Shown: positions 8,652 to 15,912 of the stretch, one piece after another | Layout of the letters: every line of letters begins with the position of its first letter | Position numbering within the stretch: position 1 is the first letter of the stretch | Assembly: GCA_030447945.1 (NCBI GenBank) | Contig: JAUJNV010000063.1 | Span: 1-26,044 of the forward strand | Direction: 5' to 3' | DNA length: 26,044 nt | Source of the DNA: Fimbriimonas sp. | GTDB lineage: Bacteria; Armatimonadota; Fimbriimonadia; Fimbriimonadales; Fimbriimonadaceae | Notes under the pieces: model-generated | The model's database searches: none | What the model saw: only the letters and a program-made list of their open reading frames with translations | Told to the model about the DNA's origin: nothing | Position numbers and translations under genes: made by a program

Positions 8652-9225
8652 ATGGCTTGCCAAGGTCTGCCGCGTCCCGCCGCCGACTTCGCCCGCCCGG
8701 GCGGGAACTCGCTGGCGCCGAGCGCAGACGGCGCCCTCAACGTCTCCTTAATACTTCGAGCTTCCAGACGGCGGAGGAGCGCTGCCTGAAAGCGGCGTTC
8801 GGATTGCTGCGAACGCCTTCTTTCGTTCGAGGCGATCCTCTCATGCCCAGCACGAGTGGAATCGAGTTGTCGGCTTGACGCGGCTGCGAAAGGCCTACGC
8901 CATAGCCAGTCGTCGCGCATCGCATCTCATGCTCACCAATACGCTGCTGGGTGATGCGAAGTCCAGCGGCAAGTCTTCCGAGTGGCTTAACGCTGCATCA
9001 TCCTGGCGCTCTGCCGGGGTTGTTTCACCCTGGAGCCACCGAGTCTACTGGGAAGAGCCGATCTTTCTGTGTGTTCTCCGCGAAGAGGGTGAAGGAGCTG
9101 ACAGTCTTCGTAGCGGCCTTCCAAAGGCGGCCAGTGAGGAGCAGCGCAGCTAATACGATCTCAATTCCGGTAGACTCCGATATTGCCAGAGTTATCTGCC
9201 GCTGCGATAGGTTGCCCGTCTGCTG
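8652..9225 (+). pseudogene. Degraded copy B of the lipoprotein gene
   Basis: It begins TCCTTCAGGGGATGGCTT, as upstream of the A copy. Pieces such as TAEERCLKAAFG (about 8765-8805) and TRLRKAY (about 8875-8900) match the intact protein. It then continues into the part lost off the left window edge, including the region equivalent to VKELDRLVAAF (about 9090-9125). The lipobox is destroyed. Confidence 0.7.
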
Positions 9226-9690
9226 TGAGTCGCCACGTGGCCTGTACCCGCTGAAGCCGAATGTTCGCGGTCGATGCGGGCGCGCAGGGAGGCGTCTATA
9301 CCGCGCGGATCTGAGCATGCCTATGAACGGTGCTGGCCCATGGCATGGACGTACTGGCGTCTATCTGACATGGATGACCGGATGCGCTGACCGCCGCTGA
9401 AGCACAGGCCGCCGCCAACTGGGCCAGCGGAGCCTGGAGGGGGCAGGCGGAGTGCGCGAGGCCAGTTGCGGGACGAGGATTTTCCGGGCCTGCCAGGCGC
9501 GGGGTGACGGGAGTTGGACTTTCCGGCGAGCCTGATCGAGAAAAGCTCACCGATTTATTTCCTCATTGCCGGTGAGGCGGCTTCGCCGCGTCCTTACTGG
9601 CCCGTTTACTGCGTCCAGGGGTACGGGAGACGCCCTGAGTGTTTCAGATGTCGTTCTGCGGCGGTATCCTTGCTCGCCGAGGGCTCCGGG
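9225..9690 (+). pseudogene. Degraded copy B of the 3-methyladenine DNA glycosylase gene
   Basis: The order of short matches follows C 11770-11160: GTGGCC.GTACCCGCTGAAGCCGAA, GATGCGGGCGCGCA, GGAGGGGGCAGGCGGAG, CGAGGATTTTCCGGGCC, GCCGGTGAGGCGGC, and GGAAGTGACGATTA at the end. No catalytic motif is readable in frame. Confidence 0.65.
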
Positions 9691-9812
9691 AAGTGACGAT
9701 TACTCATTGACATTGATTCATTGATTCATTGATGAGCAGAGCGAGGGGCGAAGGGGCATGTTGTCGCTACTCGTCATCGGTCAATCGTAAATTGCTAATC
9801 GTTAATCGTCAC
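9690..9812. repeat. Degraded copy B of the heptamer hairpin between glycosylase and hsp20
   Basis: The flanking arms GTGACGATTA (9694-9703) and CGTTAATCGTCAC (about 9800-9812) match C 11035-11166 in reverse. Between them ATTGATTC repeats with a period of 8, where C has a clean 7-bp period; this is an indel-damaged heptamer tract. Confidence 0.75.
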
Positions 9813-9829
9813 TGCCTGAGTCTTCATTT

Positions 9830-10240
9830 CCTGCTCCTCTTCCGTGACGAACCACGGGAGAGGGGTCTGATGCATTGCCCTTCGATTCGCGCTGCGGCGC
9901 CGCGTCCCGTGACATGGGTCAGAGGCGCTCCGCTACGGAGAGGCGTCCGGCTGCCTGTCACGAAGTTGCCGTGGGCCCCGGCGGTCCACCGCGTCCAGGT
10001 CGAGACCCATGGATCGAGCGTGGAGCTGCTGGCGGTACATCTAATCTTCCTTCGTCTCGTTCTCCTGGCGGCCCGCCGCATCGAGACGTCAAGCGTCCAG
10101 ACTTTCGCGCCAGGCGGAGCTTCTGCTCGAGGATCGGCAGATTGAGAGCAGGTGCCGCGGGATCTGGAGCGGCGAATATCTGGTCGAATATTCCAGCATC
10201 GCGCGTAACCGATCGGGGTCATTGCCCACTGAGTCTCAAT
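9830..10240 (-). pseudogene. Degraded copy B of hsp20
   Basis: The reverse complement of 10130-10230 matches C around GCGCGATGGACGAGATGTTCG and CTCGAGCAGAAC. It ends at 9838-9860 with the CCTCTTCCGTG..CACGGGAGAGGGG palindrome that follows hsp20 in C. The ribosome-binding site TAAGGAGGAAGA (minus strand, about 10244-10255) is preserved. Confidence 0.65.
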
Positions 10241-10296
10241 ATCTGTCTTCCTCCTTAAAAAAAAAATATTCGCACACTCTTATATAACGTGAGTGG

Positions 10297-10356
10297 TGCT
10301 AGCATCAGGTTCTGGGTGGACAAAAATGTCGCACGAAACGGAACCTGATGCTAGCA
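10297..10356. repeat. Axis of the B/C palindrome: 16-bp perfect inverted repeat with a 28-nt loop
   Basis: TGCTAGCATCAGGTTC (10297-10312) is the exact reverse complement of 10341-10356. Symmetry continues outward (ATAACGTGAGTG against CACTCACGTTAT with one extra base) and then through all of B and C. The loop 10313-10340 is not symmetric and resembles nothing else in the window. It may be an adapter or read-through residue at a strand turn-around, or natural sequence at a break. Confidence 0.85.
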
Positions 10357-10388
10357 CACTCACGTTATAGGCAATAGAGGTGTGCGGG
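10351..10388 (+). promoter_or_regulatory. Possible CIRCE-like (HrcA) operator upstream of hsp20
   Basis: C reads CTAGCACACTC, a spacer of 15 nt, then GAGGTGTGC. The reverse complement of B reads CTAGCACCACTC, a spacer of 11 nt, then GAGTGTGCG. Reconciling the two noisy copies gives something close to CTAGCACTC-N(9-11)-GAGTGC, similar to the CIRCE consensus TTAGCACTC-N9-GAGTGCTAA that regulates heat-shock genes. The position, about 30 bp before an hsp20 start, fits. The sequence error makes this tentative. Confidence 0.3.
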
Positions 10389-10418
10389 TCAGCACCCCCG
10401 CTTAAGGAGGAAAAACGA

Positions 10419-10970
10419 ATGCTGAAGACTTAGTGAACGTGACCCTATCGATCAGTTGCGCGCGATGGACGAGATGTTCGACTGGATGTTCGCCGCCTGA
10501 ATCGCGGCACTGCCCCTGCTCGCCAATCTGCTGGTGGATATCCTCGAGCAGAACGGCAAGCTCCTGGTGAAGGCGGCGGGTCCCCGGCGTGGCGCCGGAG
10601 AATCTGGACATCTCCATCGAGAACGACGTACTCTCGATCCGCGGCGAGACCCGCCAGGAGAACGAGACGAAGGAGGCCAAGGTGTACCGCCGGAGAAGTC
10701 TCCTACGGCTCCTTCGCCCGCTCGATCCGCCTGCCGCAGGGTCTCGACCTGGAACGCGGTGGACGCCGAGTTCCACAACGGCTTCAGACCATCATCACGA
10801 TCCCCTGCCAGCCGGAAGAGAAGCCGAAGTCCATGAAGGTCAACGTCCGCAGCGTGGGCAGCCAGGCGCGCAGAGCCTCCGCGAACGCTGGCGCAGGTCG
10901 TCCCAAGGCACCCGAGGCCATGGTCGCAGAAGACGCGGCGCCCGCCGGCAAGTCGAAGGGCGGCCAAGAG
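10419..10970 (+). CDS. hsp20: Hsp20/alpha-crystallin family small heat-shock protein (frameshifted)
   Basis: A strong AAGGAGG (10404-10410) lies 8 nt before the ATG at 10419, but the frame breaks within five codons. From 10589 the clean segment PENLDISIENDVLSIRGETRQENETKEAKVYRR is typical of the alpha-crystallin domain. It is continued in other frames by SYGSFARSIRLPQGLDLE, VDAEFHNG and QPEEKPKSMKVNVRSV. The real protein would be about 170 residues: a short N-arm (RAMDEMFDWMFA), the crystallin domain and a C-terminal tail. It is a cytoplasmic ATP-independent holdase. I place the end before the palindrome at 10977. The several indels look like sequencing error. Convergent with the glycosylase gene. 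Confidence 0.75.
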
Positions 10971-10976
10971 CCTCCG

Positions 10977-11011
10977 ACCCCTCTCCCGTGTGGTTCGTCA
11001 CGGGAGAGGGG
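10977..11011. repeat. CCCTCTCCC/GGGAGAGGG palindrome
   Basis: CCCCTCTCCCGTG and CACGGGAGAGGGG flank a short loop directly after hsp20. A related palindrome is at 25981-26028. It could act as an RNA hairpin downstream of hsp20; no T-run is seen. The B counterpart is at 9838-9862. Confidence 0.6.
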
Positions 11012-11034
11012 GGCAGGGGGGCGAGGGCTCCATA

Positions 11035-11166
11035 GTGACGATTAACGATTAACAATTTACGATTGACCATTGACGGTAGCGACTGGCGGCTTCTCCCCCT
11101 GAACACTCGCCCTCACCCATCAACCATCAATGGTCAATGGTCAATGGTCAATAGTTAATCGTCACT
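11035..11166. repeat. Heptamer inverted repeat, convergent hsp20/glycosylase gap
   Basis: The left arm has ACGATTA twice and then GATTGACCATTGAC; the right arm has TCAATGG three times and then AATAGTTAATCGTCAC. The outermost bases GTGACGATTAAC pair. The central 11075-11117 is non-repetitive. The glycosylase stop codon lies inside the right arm. Confidence 0.8.
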
Positions 11167-11791
11167 TCCTGGAGCTCCTCGGCGGCAAAGGTTTCGACAC
11201 TCCACCGCAGGGCGTCGGCGTCGCAGAAACGCCAGGGCGTCTCTGTGCCCCTTCCCCTCGGGGATGCCGATGCGCGGGCCGGTAAGGACGCGGCGGGCGG
11301 CCTCACCGGCCGTGAGGAGCAGGAGGGCCATCGGTGGAGCCTTTCTCGATCGGGCTCGCCGAAGAGAAAGACCCCGCTGTCCCTTCCCGTCACCCCGTAC
11401 GCCTGGCAAAGCTGCTGGGCCCGGAAAGAAGATCCTCGTCCCGCAACGCGCGGGAGGACGGTTCTCGCGCATCTCCGCCTGCCCTCCAGAGGCTCCGCGG
11501 CCCGGATGAGGACGGCGGCGGCCTGACCTTCCGGATGCGCCGCGACGTTCAGCATCCAGGTGCATCCCGTAGTTCAGATAGACATAGGCCGATCCGGGGG
11601 GCGTACATGGGAGTGTTTCGGACCGCTCTGGGTTCTCAGGCATGGCTCGCCGGATCGTCCGCTGCGCGATACGCCTCGACCTCCACGATGCGCGCCTGCA
11701 TCGGCCCGCGGACGAGTTCGGCTCCGAGGATCGCACGGGCCGTGGCCACAACGTCTTCCGCCAGCATGAGCGAGCAGCTCCCGTCGCTCAT
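11148..11791 (-). CDS. mpg: 3-methyladenine DNA glycosylase (AAG/MPG family), frameshifted
   Basis: From the ATG at 11791 the protein reads MSDGS...AEDVVATARAILGAELVR, then GPMQARIVEVEAYRAADDPASHA. This is the family core: the Glu of VEAY is the base-excision catalytic acid and DPASHA is diagnostic. After a break the other frames supply PPGSAYVYLNYGMH (the YVYxxYGxH motif), NVAAHPEGQAAAVLIRAAEPLEG, SGPSSFAQAYG-like codons, and PWRFCDADALRW at the end. Together they cover a complete enzyme of about 210 residues that removes alkylated purines in base-excision repair. The start overlaps the lipoprotein stop (ATGA). The stop at 11148 is supplied by the heptamer repeat. The frameshifts are attributed to sequence error. 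Confidence 0.82.
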
Positions 11792-12523
11792 CGGGGCGGC
11801 GGGCCAACTCTCGCCGGCAGCGCGAGCAGCGTTTGATCGAGGGAGTTCTGCCGAAGGCTGGAGGACGTGGCCAGCACGCGCTGTTCTCCTTGCCGCTTCT
11901 TTGAAGGCCGCTACGAGACGGTCGAGCTCCTTCACCTGCTCTGCGGAGGGCAGAAAGATCATCTTCCCGGTAGGCTCGGTAATGCGGCTTGGTCTTCTTG
12001 CAAACGCCAGGATGGAGGATGCAGCGTTAAAAGACCGCCCACCGCTCGGAAGACTTCTTGCAGCCGCTGAGACCTCACATCACCCGGACTCGTAGCGTGA
12101 GGGGATTAAAGCTGCAATTTGAGCATGAATGCGATCCGCGATCAGAAGCGACTGGCTGCAGTACGTCCTGCAGGCCTTTCGCAGCCGCGTCAAGTCCGCC
12201 TGTGGACTGCTCGACCCCTTCGTGTCGCTGGAGGCGCTGGGGGGAAAGGATCACCTCGAACGAAAGAGACTGCCGCGCCTTTTCGAAATCCCCGTTCACC
12301 TTGGCCGCCTCCCCGAACACCGCTTTCAGGCGCTTCCCCTCCGCCGTCTGGGGCTCGAAGCTCAGATTAAGGGGCCCGTTGAGGGGCGCCATCTTGCGCA
12401 ACTCGGCAAGCGCCGGCGGTTCCGCCCGAGGCGGGGGCGAAGGATCGGCGGCGGGACCGCGGCCCACCGCAGCCCCCGGCCAGGCCAACCGGGCAAGGCC
12501 CCAACCAAGCCATAACGCTTCAT
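11788..12523 (-). pseudogene. Lipoprotein gene, copy C (full length but frameshifted)
   Basis: This is the same gene as 395..1, here complete. The ATG at 12523 opens MKRYGLVGALPGWPG, where indels have damaged the lipobox. The well-kept middle is RAEPPALAELRKMAPLNG and EKARQSLSFEVILSPQRL. The part beyond the window's left edge reads SRYESG.VRSQRLQEVFRAVGG, then LPSAEQVKELDRLVAAFKEAARR and a tail ending SLDQTLLALPARVGPPPR with the stop overlapping the mpg ATG. The C-terminal part looks like an amphipathic helix. No family recognised. Use the A copy for the N-terminus and this copy for a rough C-terminus. Confidence 0.6.
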
Positions 12524-12547
12524 CCCCTGAAGGATACACAGACCGCA

Positions 12548-13739
12548 GCCACGCCGACGCGTTGCCGGATATGGGCTTTCTCGCTCAAGCTTCTCCTCGC
12601 GCAGCCGCGGCTCGATGTCTCGCCTCGCCAGCTCCTCCAGGAAGCGCGTCCTCGTCATCGTTTCCTCGGTATCGGACGGCGCCGCCCGCACGCCGCCTCG
12701 GGCGATCTCTGATGGCGAGGATGAGGATGGAGAAGCCGGTGAGGCGCTCCATGCTGGTAAAGCCGGTCTCCTCGCACTGGCGGTCGAAGAGGTCGAGCTG
12801 GAGGCGAATCCGCTCCCTGTTCCGTGTGCCCACGCGACGCCGCGAACGGCGCACTGGTCCTTGTCCTCGAAGCACGCGAGGGAGTCGCCGAAGACTTTAG
12901 AACACGTCCAGCGGCCGGACGCGCCTGCAGGCGGTCTCGACCTCTTCCCGGCTCCAGAACCCGAAGTCCCGAAGATCCGCATCCGCTCGCAGGCCGGGAA
13001 GCGGAGGGTCTTGTATTCGTAGTCCCGGAGCCGGCTCTCTTTGAGGGTGTAGGGCGCGGTGCTCGTGCCGCCGGAGGTCGTGAAGGCTCCATGGGCCCCA
13101 GCTCGCCGAGGTGCACTTCCTCCAGCTCGTCGAGCGTGTCCACCGCCACGACTTCGCCGCCGCGCAGCACCGTCGCTTGGAAGTCGTACTCCGTCACCAG
13201 CCCCTCGACGTTGAAGGTGAGCTTGTAGTTAAGGGAGGCTGAGGGTTTTGGGAGGACGCCGCAGTAGAGCCGCACGACTCCGTCTCGTCCAACTGCTCGA
13301 TGAGGGCCAGCCCGACGCTGTTCACCAGCCCCGGTGCGAGCCCCGCGTCCGGCACCACCGTCACGCCTGCCCTCTTGGCCTCTTCGTCCAGCTCCAGGGT
13401 CTGCATGGTGGATGTCGGTATTGCCCCCGAGGTCCACCATGGGTCTGCTCGAGGATCGCGATCGCGGCGACCCGCGGTGCATCCAGTACGGCACACAGCT
13501 CAGCACGACGTCCGCTTCCCGCAGAAAATTGCTCCAGCGAGACCGGGTCGAGCGACGACCGCGCACGGCCGGCAGATCTCGCGCCCCACGAGCCCGTTCA
13601 CCCGCGCCGCGCCTACGCGCCTGCTCCTCGGAGTAGTCGCCGAGCAGGATGGCCGCGGGATCGGCGAACCGGGCGAGGTCGGGGTGGCCGCGGTGCCCTG
13701 CATGCCCGCGCCCAGTATTGCGAATGAGTTTCTCTGCAT
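12548..13739 (-). pseudogene. Saccharopine dehydrogenase-like gene, copy C (frameshifted)
   Basis: It starts MQRNSFAILGAGMQGTAA, identical to the intact A copy, and then suffers about a dozen small indels. Long identical blocks remain, e.g. NYKLTFNVEGLVTEYDFQATVLRGGEVVAVDTLDELEEVHL. Nearly all differences from A are 1-4 base deletions or insertions, with few substitutions. This pattern points to read error rather than gene decay. Confidence 0.8.
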
Positions 13740-13965
13740 GGCTTTGCTTAGCGTGGCTTAGCATGGCTTAGCGTGGCCTTTGCATGGCAAGGGAGGGGAG
13801 CGTGGCTTGGCGTTGCTGGGCATGGCTTGGCCGAGCCGGAAGGCTGGTGTGCCCCAATGGCATCTGGTGCAAAGCTCCCATGCCACGTGCGCTGGCCGCC
13901 AAGCTATGCAAGGCCATGCAGAGCCACGCCCCGCAGCCCCGCTAAGCCACGCTAAGCGCGCTCTC
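13738..13965. repeat. Decamer inverted repeat, copy C
   Basis: Almost identical to 1616-1835, with small indels and one local rearrangement near 13887-13897 (ACGTGCGCTGGCCGCC in place of ACGCAAGGCCACGC). Confidence 0.8.
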
Positions 13966-14585
13966 CACTTCCCCTTCCAGACGGTGAATCTCGCCTCCAA
14001 CTGGAGGCGGCCGCTCGACCTCTTCCTCGCCCGCCCCGGCGGGCACGAAGATCGGCCGCCGGTACGACCATCCGGATGTGGGCGAACGGGGCGGGGACCA
14101 TGTAGCGGTCCCAGGGAACCGAACAGGCGGCGGGCGCGCGGGGAGACGCTCACGGGCACCAAGGCCGCGCCCGAGCGCGCCATCAGCATCGCCCTGCACG
14201 ACCCCGAGGCCGCGCGGGGGTCGTCGGGCGTGAGGGCCATCGTCCCCCCTCGCGCAGGGCGCGCACTGCCTCGATGGCCGCGAAGCGGATGCCGCCGCGC
14301 CGGTGCCCCGCGAATGATCCGATATCCCAGGCGCCCAAACACGTTCGGGTTCGCATCTCGCCATCCCGCGAGAGGTTGATGATGACGAGAACCCCTGCTC
14401 CTCGGAAACGGTAGGCGCACAAGGCGAGTTCGTGCCAGCCGCAGACGATAGGCGCGAATCCCCTCACTCCGCTCCAGCCCTCGATCCGGTACCGCCAAGG
14501 ATGCCCAGGAGCCGCACGAGCAGAAAGATCGGCATCGCGAGGCAGCCTGGGCGCACGTCGCGCCAGGTGTCTTTTGGAGGCTCAA
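13942..14585 (-). pseudogene. DUF374 acyltransferase gene, copy C (frameshifted)
   Basis: Blocks of the A-copy protein alternate between frames: IVCGWHELAL, GAGVLVIINLSRDGEM, LGYRII, EAVRALREGG, EGEVESALSVA. The TTG start/TGA stop overlap with the rhomboid gene (14582-14585) is kept. About a dozen indels relative to 2475..1819. Confidence 0.78.
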
Positions 14586-15287
14586 GCGATCCACCCGCGC
14601 CGCCTCGCGAGCTCGGCCGCCGGGTGCAGCGGATAGGTTCGCCGCAGCTCCTCCAAGAGCGCTTCCGCCCGCCCCGGCTCGCCTTCCCGCTCCAGCCCGG
14701 CCAGGGCGAGCAGGGCCTCCGGACGCTGCGGGTCTTCGGGGCCGTCGATCACGCTCCGCAAGAGCTCGCGCGCGCGAGTTCCGGGCAGTACGCCAAGAGC
14801 ATTCGGGGAGGGCGGTCGCGCGTTCCCAGCACCCAGTCTCGGGAAGGACCTCCGCAACTCCTCGAGCGCACGCAAATCGGGGCTCCAGAGCGGGCAAGGG
14901 CGGCGTGACGTTCATCGACACCCTCGCCCCAGCTCCACCTGCATGATCGCGCCTACACGGGAGGAGGAAAAGGGCAGAAACGCGCCCGCGGCTCCTGCGG
15001 ACGGCCTGGAGGCGAGCCTGGCCGCGCGGCTACCGGCACCGCCGCCCGGAAACGCGACCTCTTGCCTCCTGCCCCCTCGCTGCGGATCCCCCTGACGAAG
15101 AGCGCAGAGGAGCGAAGGAGCCCGTCGAGACGGCCGCGCCCACCGCGGCGAGGAAGACCATGTTCCCCAGGAGGCACGAGGCCGCTGGGCTCTGGGCGTA
15201 GTCCATCACGAACTCGGGATTCATGACGAGCACGCCGCGAGGGAGATTCGCGCCGATCAGGAGGAGCGTGCGACGACCAACTCCGAA
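14582..15287 (-). pseudogene. Rhomboid/TPR gene, copy C (large deletions)
   Basis: The C-terminal tail ARELLRSVIDGPEDPQRPEALLALAG to RRRGWIA is perfect here and supports joining the tail to the rhomboid gene in copy A. Upstream, about a third of the gene is missing in many small gaps; between 14800 and 15130 only isolated blocks remain. The TM1 region (LLLIGANL, VMNPEFVMDY) is readable near 15195-15265. The GASG motif is lost. Confidence 0.72.
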
Positions 15288-15816
15288 GCCCTGGAGCACT
15301 GATGTCCACGTTAACGTAGGTCCTTGGACGTCGTGTGGGTCGAGGAGCCTCAGCAGGGCGATGTCGCCGGCGCTCTCGGCTCGCGGCGGGGCTTTTCCAG
15401 CTCGGAGTTCACCGTGCGACGACGCTCGCCGTGGCGTTCGAAGGTCACGCGGGCAGGAGGCGAGCTCGTCCCGTCGCGGCCCTCCGCCGTTTGCCCCACG
15501 CGCTTGCCAGGAGACGGCCCGGCGAGGCTACCGTCTACGGCCGCCCGGCGACCGTCCGGTTCCGGATCCGCAGCATCGCCGCGCCGCCGGCCCACTCCTC
15601 GTACACGATCTCGTCGTAGTCCGCGCCAGCGACCGCCGGCGCGCGATCGCGCGCTCGACGAGGCGGCGCGGCCTTCTCGACCGCGACGCGCAGACGGGGG
15701 TTCGCTGGTCGTTTCGCCGCCACGATGATCTCGCGGCCGAGCTTAGTGAACGTGTTGCCCTGCATGGCGTCCTGCTTGCCCCGGATCTTGATGTTCTTCT
15801 TGGAATGGCCGGCCAT
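15285..15816 (-). pseudogene. yebC: yebC, copy C (large deletions)
   Basis: Kept blocks are MAGHSK, GNTFTKL, REIIVAAK, NPRLRVAVEKA, ADYDEIVYEE, NRTV and TVNSELEK. About 210 of 744 bases are missing. Same position and orientation as the intact copy. Confidence 0.78.
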
Positions 15817-15825
15817 GTATTGTGG

Positions 15826-15896
15826 CACGGGGAGTAGGATGCTGGGCGTTGGGAAAGAGCCTTCCTCTCCCCAACGCCCACCGCCCAACGCCCTCG
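15826..15896. repeat. Heptamer inverted repeat, copy C of the yebC/propeller gap
   Basis: GGCGTTGGGAAAGAGCCTTCCTCTCCCCAACGCC survives; the left arm has lost one unit compared with 4326-4396. Confidence 0.75.
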
Positions 15897-15912
15897 GCAC
15901 CCCGACGAGCGA

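Larger units (their letters stand above)
4840..10296 (-). repeat. Segment B: inverted, degraded copy of the hsp20-to-propeller locus
   Basis: Read as reverse complement, this stretch follows segment C gene by gene and gap by gap: start of the propeller gene, yebC, rhomboid, acyltransferase, decamer repeat, dehydrogenase, lipoprotein, glycosylase, heptamer repeat, hsp20. Anchors: 5458-5490 matches the yebC start, 6050-6100 the yebC/rhomboid junction, 7655-7690 the dehydrogenase start, 8625-8660 the lipoprotein start, 9685-9812 the heptamer hairpin, 10230-10252 the hsp20 ribosome-binding site. Substitutions and indels are dense; no gene keeps its frame. Confidence 0.85.

Noticed and set aside
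4840..10296. Segment B as a set of fast-evolving paralogues or an accessory island with novel small genes
   Set aside because: Every part can be matched in order to the inverted locus, no frame is kept, and codon structure is destroyed. The open frames are by-products.
10297..10356. Inverted repeat as transposon ends or an integron/attachment site
   Set aside because: No transposase or integrase frame and no target duplication; the symmetry simply continues for kilobases as copies B and C.
11035..11166. Heptamer tracts as a CRISPR array
   Set aside because: Units of 7 bp without spacers, arranged as two facing arms; no cas genes.
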